Source of the DNA: JAIQFL01 sp035295745
GTDB taxonomy: Bacteria; Acidobacteriota; Terriglobia; Bryobacterales; Bryobacteraceae
NCBI GenBank assembly: GCA_035295745.1
Contig: DATGIL010000102.1
Location: forward strand, 62,001-126,000
DNA length: 64,000 nucleotides
Direction of reading: 5' to 3'
A program made the position numbers and the translations under genes. Positions 59,048 through 64,000 of the stretch are shown here, piece after piece (the first letter of the stretch is position 1; the number at the start of each line of letters is the position of its first letter). Below the pieces are notes generated by a model. It searched no databases, had not been told where the DNA came from, and worked only from the letters and a program-made list of their open reading frames with translations.

Positions 59048-61252
59048 ATGCCCCCGGAAATGAGTCGCGGGACGACCGCCAAAGTGGTCGTGGCGACGAC
59101 CGTCGCTCTCTCGTTTATCTCCTTCTGGCGCGCCGCCGCCGTAGTTCTCAGTGATCTCGCCTCCTCCGCATTCTACGCCGGCGGCATCGCTGAACACGCG
59201 ATCGGAAAGAGCGCCCCCTGGTTCATCCTCGGCGTGATGCTCTTCAGTTTCGCTGTGCGCTCGGTCTACATGGAATCGAGCAGCATGTTCGTCCGTGGCG
59301 GTGTGTACGTGGTCGTACGCGACGCAATGGGCCCCTTTGTCGCTCGACTCTCGGTCTCGTCCCTCATCTTTGACTACATCCTCACCGGGCCCATCAGCGT
59401 GGTCAGCGCCGGCCAATACCTGGCGCATCTGATGAATGAAACCTCCGAGCTGAGCCATGTGGGTCGTCAGGTGGAGCCCGACACCTTCGCGGCCGGCTTC
59501 GCCATTCTGGTGACCCTGTACTTCTGGCGCAGCAATATCAAGGGTATCCACGAGTCCAGCGGCAAGGCGCTCCGCATCATGCAGATCACCACAGTCATGG
59601 TGCTCGCGTTTCTGATCTGGTGTCCCATTACGCTGCTGCTCGCGCCTTCCGTGCACTTGCCGCCGGCGCCCACGCCCCAAAATCTGCACTTCGCGCCAGA
59701 AGCCCTGGGCTGGTTCAAGGGAACCATCTGGCCGCAGATCGGGTTTGTCGCCATCGTCATCGCGTTCGGCCATTCCCTGCTCTCCATGAGCGGGTTTGAA
59801 ACCTTGGCCCAGGTCTATCGCGAGATTGCCTATCCCAAACTGAAGAATCTGCGTTACACCGGCAACCTGGTCTGCATTTACGCCGTCGTCTCCACCGGCA
59901 TCATCACCCTCTTCGCCGGCATGATCATTCCGGACAACTTCCGGAATCAGTATGTGGACAATCTGCTCGGCGGCCTCGCCATGCATCTGGCCGGACCCCC
60001 GCTGCTGCGCCTGATCTTCCACGTCTTCGTAGTCATTGTGGGCGTCCTCATCCTCTCGGGCGCGGTCAACACCTCCATGATCGGCGCCAACGGTGTGATG
60101 AATCGCATCGCCGAAGACGGCGTGCTGCTCGACTGGTTCCGTAAACCGCAGCGCCGCTTCGGTACCACCTACCGCATTATTAACCTCATCGCGGCCCTGC
60201 AGATCGCGACCATCGCCTTGAGCCGCGGCAACGTCTACCTGCTCGGCGAAGCGTATGCCTTCGGCGTGGTGTGGAGCTTTTTCCTCAAGTCCATGGGTGT
60301 GCTGGTGCTCCGCTATCATCGTCACGACCAGGAGTACAAGGTTCCCGGCAACCTCCATATCGCGGGCCGCGAATTGCCCGTCGGACTGGTCGCCACCACG
60401 CTCGTCCTCGGCCTGGTCGCCATCGCCAATCTCTTCTCCAAACAGATCGCCACCATTTACGGTGTCGCCTTTACGGCTGTCTTCTTCGTGATCTTCACCA
60501 TCTCTGAGCGCATCAACGCCAGAAGGCTCGCCAATAAAAAGGCCGGACTCGAAGAGTTCAACCTCGACATGCGAGCCGAAATTAATCCGGCCACCGTGCA
60601 TGCCCGTCCCGGTTCTGTCCTCGTAGCCGTGCGCGACTACCACCACATGACGCACCTCCAGTCGGTCCTCGAGAAGACCAACTTGCGCCGCCACGATATC
60701 GTCGTCATGACCGTGCGTCCGGTCTCGGCGGGCGCGGGCGAATATGAACTCTCCGACAAGCAGCTCTTCTCCGATTATGAGAAGGAACTGCTCTCGCGAG
60801 TCGTCTCCATGGCCGAGAAGGAAGGTAAGACCGTCGACCTGCTCGTGGTGCCCGGAGTCGATCCCTTCGACGCGATGGTGCAGACTGCGTCTCACCTCAA
60901 AGCGTCGCGCCTCGTCACCGGAGTCTCGGCCAAAATGGACTCCGATGAGCTCGCCCGCCGCATCGGCCTCGCCTGGGAGCACCTGCCCGAGCCCCGGCAC
61001 CCCTTTTCACTCGAAATCATCACCCCCGAGCGTCCATCGGTTTACGTCAACCTGGGCCCGCATCCTCCTCGCCTATGGCCCGAGGATCTCGATCGCGCTC
61101 ACGACCTCTGGCTCAAACTGACCGAGCAGTTTGGTTCGCGCGTGCATCATCGAGACGTTATCGGAGTGGCCCTGCGCCGCCTGCAGAAGGACCTCGAGAG
61201 CGAGCGCAAATCCGAAGTCCTCACCGATCTGGAGCGGGAACTGCGGAAGTAA
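59048..61252 (+). CDS. APC-superfamily amino acid/polyamine permease with C-terminal cytoplasmic domain
   Basis: 734 residues. Residues ~15-510 hold about 12 hydrophobic spans of the APC type (VVVATTVALSFISFWRAAAV, ISVVSAGQYLAHLM, GFVAIVIAFGHSLLSMSGFE, LILSGAVNTSMIGANGVMNR, ATTLVLGLVAIANLF). The last ~200 residues are soluble and have a universal-stress-like rhythm (VLVAVRDYHHMTHLQSVLEK, LLVVPGVDPFDAMVQTASHL). Amino acid or organic-cation import is inferred from the transporter part; the tail may regulate gating. It is preceded by a possible AAGGAA ribosome region and runs to the VWA gene with a 33-bp gap. Confidence 0.85.
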   Translation: MPPEMSRGTTAKVVVATTVALSFISFWRAAAVVLSDLASSAFYAGGIAEHAIGKSAPWFILGVMLFSFAVRSVYMESSSMFVRGGVYVVVRDAMGPFVARLSVSSLIFDYILTGPISVVSAGQYLAHLMNETSELSHVGRQVEPDTFAAGFAILVTLYFWRSNIKGIHESSGKALRIMQITTVMVLAFLIWCPITLLLAPSVHLPPAPTPQNLHFAPEALGWFKGTIWPQIGFVAIVIAFGHSLLSMSGFETLAQVYREIAYPKLKNLRYTGNLVCIYAVVSTGIITLFAGMIIPDNFRNQYVDNLLGGLAMHLAGPPLLRLIFHVFVVIVGVLILSGAVNTSMIGANGVMNRIAEDGVLLDWFRKPQRRFGTTYRIINLIAALQIATIALSRGNVYLLGEAYAFGVVWSFFLKSMGVLVLRYHRHDQEYKVPGNLHIAGRELPVGLVATTLVLGLVAIANLFSKQIATIYGVAFTAVFFVIFTISERINARRLANKKAGLEEFNLDMRAEINPATVHARPGSVLVAVRDYHHMTHLQSVLEKTNLRRHDIVVMTVRPVSAGAGEYELSDKQLFSDYEKELLSRVVSMAEKEGKTVDLLVVPGVDPFDAMVQTASHLKASRLVTGVSAKMDSDELARRIGLAWEHLPEPRHPFSLEIITPERPSVYVNLGPHPPRLWPEDLDRAHDLWLKLTEQFGSRVHHRDVIGVALRRLQKDLESERKSEVLTDLERELRK

Positions 61253-61285
61253 CCCGCTTCCAGTCGTACGAGTCTAAAGCTCTAA

Positions 61286-62218
61286 ATGGGTTTGCGTTCG
61301 GTCGTATTCTTGGGGGCCGCGCTGCTGGCGGCTGCGCAGGATGGTGTCGTGTTTCATTCCGATGTCGCGCTCGTGCACGTCGACGCGGAGGTGAATCGGG
61401 CGGATGGCGCCATTCTTTCGGGTCTGGTCAAAGAGGATTTCCGGGTTCTGGACGAGGGCAAAGAGCAGGCGATCCTGCACTTCTCCGCGGACGAGGAGCC
61501 GCTCGATCTGATCCTCCTCTTCGATGTCAGCGGCAGTATGCGTCCGATCGTCGAAAGTGTCGCCGCAGCGGCGCGCGAAGCGCTACGCGAATTGCGGCCA
61601 GGCGACCGGGTCTCGGTGATGGTCTTCAACACGGTGGCTCGCGTGATTGCGCCGTTCACGGAAGATCTCGACGCGGTGGACCACACGATCGAGAACGATC
61701 TTCTCGGAATGCGTTTCGGCGGCGGGACCTTTATTCAGCAGGCCGTCGACGATGCCGCCCTGCAATTCATGCGTGAAAAGAAGTCGCAGCGCCGCCGTGC
61801 CGTCCTGATCGTCACCGACAACATCGGAACGCGAACCCGCCGCACCGATTCCGTGGTGCGCGATTTCTGGGAAGCCGATGCCATCCTCAGCGGCCTGATC
61901 GTCCGCAACCCGGTATATCAGGCGCGTCGCACCGTGGGGATCATTTTGGGCCCGCAGAATCTGGCGCTCCAGGCCGGCATGACGCAGATCGCCCTCAAAA
62001 CCGGCGGCGACACCATCCATTCCGGCGAGCCCGCCAACGCCTTCCGCGACGCCATGCGCCGCATCCGCGCCCGTTATGGGCTGTACTATGCGCTTCCCCA
62101 GGCCAAAGCCGGCTCCCACCGCAGCGTGCATGTCGAACTCGCGCCTCTCGCTGCCAAGCGGTACCCCGCCTCGCGAGTCCGCGCGCGTACCGGGTACGTG
62201 GTGCCGGCGACGTTATAA
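61286..62218 (+). CDS. VWFA-related protein, exported (acidobacterial type)
   Basis: 310 residues with a short signal peptide (MGLRSVVFLGAALLAAAQD). Residues ~20-75 match the acidobacterial VWFA-related preamble (VHVDAEVNRADGAILSGL, VKEDFRVLDEGKEQAILHF). The von Willebrand A domain follows with the metal-ion site DVSGSM in LILLFDVSGSM, later GGGTFIQQAVDDAALQ and VLIVTDNIGT. The C-terminal part (YGLYYALPQAKAGSHRS) is the usual closing segment. It probably binds protein or surface partners. Such proteins are numerous in Solibacter-like genomes (TIGR03436, from memory). Confidence 0.87.
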   Translation: MGLRSVVFLGAALLAAAQDGVVFHSDVALVHVDAEVNRADGAILSGLVKEDFRVLDEGKEQAILHFSADEEPLDLILLFDVSGSMRPIVESVAAAAREALRELRPGDRVSVMVFNTVARVIAPFTEDLDAVDHTIENDLLGMRFGGGTFIQQAVDDAALQFMREKKSQRRRAVLIVTDNIGTRTRRTDSVVRDFWEADAILSGLIVRNPVYQARRTVGIILGPQNLALQAGMTQIALKTGGDTIHSGEPANAFRDAMRRIRARYGLYYALPQAKAGSHRSVHVELAPLAAKRYPASRVRARTGYVVPATL

Positions 62219-62318
62219 CGACGCTCGCCCTCAGACGGGCAGGCAGCAAACTTCTGGACAAGGACATCGGCCGCGCGTCTGTCGTGTTCGCTTGATATGG
62301 CCCGGTATGCAGGCAAAA

Positions 62319-62590
62319 ACACTCCCGTAGGTTCGTGGGTGGTCATCGAGCCGCGCGCGTAAGCAAGCGAAGTCTCGACTGCTCAAAATCACTCCCTTAC
62401 GTTCGTGGGTGGTCAACGAGCCGCGCGCGTAAGCAAGCGATGTCTCGATTGCTCAAAAACACTCCCTTACGGTCGTGGCTCGTTGCGCATTGTGGCAAGC
62501 GATGTCTCGATTGCTCAAAATCACTCCCTTACGGTCGTGGCTCGTTGCGAATTGTGGGTGGTCAGCGCGCGCGTAAGCAAGCGATCTGGC
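62319..62590. repeat. Palindromic repeat family array in inverted orientation
   Basis: Reverse-complement units of the 48-kb array: ACTCCCTTACGGTCGTGGCT, GAGCCGCGCGCGTAAGCAAG and GATGTCTCGATTGCTCAAAA recur about four times from 62319 to 62590, at roughly 68-72 bp spacing. Some units lack part of one arm (CGTTGCGCATTGTGGCAAGCG). The rest of 62219-62803 has no gene. Confidence 0.85.
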
Positions 62591-62803
62591 GATATGTCGG
62601 CCGGGCTCAACGCTTTCCTATCTCCTCCATGCAGTTCACCCTCCCTGCGATGCCGTTTGCCAAAAATGTGGGGACCGGACCCAATATTAGATGCATCATT
62701 GAGTAAAATAGATTAAGCAGATCTTATTATCTGTGATTGAGAGCTCTGGCGATCGCAACGCGTCTAAGCGCATCGGAGTCACGGCGGAAGGAGCTACTGA
62801 ACA

Positions 62804-64000
62804 GTGTTGTCACGGCGAGATTTCCTGGTCGGTGCCGGATCGGCGGGGGCAGCCGTTTTGCTGCCTCGCGGCCTTTTGGGGGCTCCCGCCCCTTCGGATT
62901 GGCCCCAGTTTCGTGGAGCACAACGCGACAATATCTCGCGCGAAACCGGGTTGGCCCGCTCGTGGCCGGCAGCCGGGCCCAAAGTTCTCTGGTCGGTGCC
63001 TGTGGCGCAGGGATACGCGGGAGCGTCGATTGTGGCCGGACGCGTCTACCACCACGACTACGACGAGGACAAGAACGAATGGTGCGTGAACTGCCGTAAC
63101 CTCGCCGACGGCAAGCTGGTGTGGCAGTTCCGAGAAGCGCGCGAGATCCGGCCGAACCACGCCATCACGCGCACAGTGCCCGCCGTGGACGGGCGATTTG
63201 TGTTTTCGCTCGACCCCAAGGCGGGGCTGCACTGTCTCGACGCGAAAACCGGCAAGCCGGTGTGGCGCAAGAGCCTGGTCACCGACTTCAAAGCCACCAT
63301 TCCATCCTGGTACAACGGCCAATGCCCTTTGATGGAGTCCGACCGGTTGATCGTCGCCACCGGCGGCTCCGCCATCCTGGTCGCGCTGGATAAAGCCACC
63401 GGCAATCCGATCTGGCAAACACCCAACCCGGGCGGACTGATGATGTCCCATGCATCCGTCATGCCCGCCGCTCTCGGCGGTGTGAAGCAGTACCTGTATG
63501 GCACCTTGAAAGGCCCGCTTGGTGTCAGCGCTGCCGACGGCAAACTGCTATGGGAGTACCCCCGGAAGTTCAACGTGGCGGTTGCCCCTTCCCCCATCGC
63601 GGTCGACAACGAGCGTGTCTTTATGACGGCGTCGTACGACGCGGGCAGTGTCATGATCCGGGTCCGGAACGCGAACGGCGTATTCAAGGCGGACCCCATT
63701 TTCGACTTCACCCAGAACGAGTGGAATTCCGAGGTTCACACGCCGGTCGTCTACAAGGGAATGCTGTTTGCCATCGGCAAGAAGAAGCGCGGCTTATTCA
63801 CCTGTCTCAGCCCCGAAGGCAAGGAGGTGTGGACGAGTGAAGGGAAGTCCTCCTTCGGCCTGGGCAGCTTCTTCCTCGCCGATGGCGCGTTCTTTGCCAT
63901 GGAAGGGGACTCCGGCAAACTGCACCTGATTGAGGCCTCCACCACGGGCTACAGGGAACTCGCGTCGGCGCAGGTGCTCGCCGGGCAGGAGGTGTGGGCG
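62804..64000 (+). CDS. PQQ-type beta-propeller protein, Tat-exported (3' end outside window)
   Basis: The frame is open from GTG at 62804 (AAGGAG about 11 bases upstream; TTG at 62807 is an alternative) to the window edge, 399 codons. A twin-arginine signal reads SRRDFLVGAGSAGAAVLLP. The mature part begins PSDWPQFRGAQRDN, followed by propeller blades with PQQ-like W motifs: NLADGKLVWQFREA, CLDAKTGKPVWRKSLV, ALDKATGNPIWQTP, SAADGKLLWEYPRK and LSPEGKEVWTSEG. It resembles the outer-membrane-protein assembly or pyrrolo-quinoline propeller family common in this lineage; enzymatic activity is unproven. Confidence 0.83.
   Translation, partial: MLSRRDFLVGAGSAGAAVLLPRGLLGAPAPSDWPQFRGAQRDNISRETGLARSWPAAGPKVLWSVPVAQGYAGASIVAGRVYHHDYDEDKNEWCVNCRNLADGKLVWQFREAREIRPNHAITRTVPAVDGRFVFSLDPKAGLHCLDAKTGKPVWRKSLVTDFKATIPSWYNGQCPLMESDRLIVATGGSAILVALDKATGNPIWQTPNPGGLMMSHASVMPAALGGVKQYLYGTLKGPLGVSAADGKLLWEYPRKFNVAVAPSPIAVDNERVFMTASYDAGSVMIRVRNANGVFKADPIFDFTQNEWNSEVHTPVVYKGMLFAIGKKKRGLFTCLSPEGKEVWTSEGKSSFGLGSFFLADGAFFAMEGDSGKLHLIEASTTGYRELASAQVLAGQEVWA

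Noticed and set aside
59024..61000. 658-residue antisense frame over the permease
   Set aside because: Composition is Asp/Gly/His-rich and non-hydrophobic, as expected for the complement of membrane-span codons.
62335..62716. Small proteins with ARVSKR and LPYGRGS phrases
   Set aside because: These phrases are translations of the palindromic repeat; I have seen them as miscalled proteins in acidobacterial annotations.

Overview
The window is high-GC, densely coded chromosomal DNA that looks like Acidobacteriota, most likely the Bryobacterales/Solibacter lineage. The evidence is lineage-typical protein architecture: a Solibacter-type C-terminal domain on a secreted zincin (5762-8701), an acidobacterial VWFA-related protein (61286-62218), many large secreted propeller proteins, PQQ dehydrogenase plus cytochrome c pairs, and Gly/Arg-rich exported proteins. 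No rRNA, tRNA or CRISPR array was seen.

Layout. 1-9.2 kb: end of a formiminotransferase-cyclodeaminase, a minus-strand pair (S55-type serine protease and propeller protein), then a secreted metalloprotease and a peroxiredoxin. 9.2-18.4 kb: a decayed VapBC remnant, S1/P1 nuclease, a secretin carrying an inserted seven-bladed FG-GAP propeller, a sialidase-like lipoprotein, pyrophosphatase, a CBS-type site-2 protease overlapping NDH-2, and a zinc-ribbon LuxR regulator. 18.5-25.7 kb: a two-domain hydrolase whose catalytic residues are all replaced, then a five-gene sensory operon (OmpR-type regulator, CheY-like receiver, porin, cupredoxin-like protein, histidine kinase). 25.8-31 kb: a divergent three-gene cluster with a HEAT-repeat protein resembling large lipid-transfer proteins. 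31-39 kb: tannase-like esterase, acetamidase-like protein, hybrid kinase, DinB-like pseudogene, Tat-exported carboxylesterase and a secreted MTA/SAH nucleosidase. 39.7-47.8 kb: a defence island with a type III restriction-modification pair and a helicase carrying an N-terminal ParE/RelE-like domain. 48-52.5 kb: a repeat array, a DEAD-box helicase, and a translationally coupled pair made of a borosin-type (OphMA-like) peptide N-methyltransferase and a protein with a borosin-binding/LigA-like helical head. 52.6-64 kb: NarL-type kinase, cytochrome c and PQQ dehydrogenase (one run), hydrolase remnant, APC permease, VWA protein and the start of a second PQQ-type propeller protein.

Two dispersed repeat families run through the intergenic DNA. 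One is a 68-70 bp imperfect palindrome in arrays near 5.4, 36.4, 48.3 and 62.4 kb. The other is a short twin hairpin, mostly with GGAG loops, near 11.1, 41.9 and 51.5 kb.

The best candidates for something undescribed are the borosin-like pair (49958-51420), the secretin/FG-GAP chimera (11260-13692), the double pseudoenzyme (18551-20647) and the twin-hairpin repeat. All family assignments come from reading motifs by eye; no database search was run.
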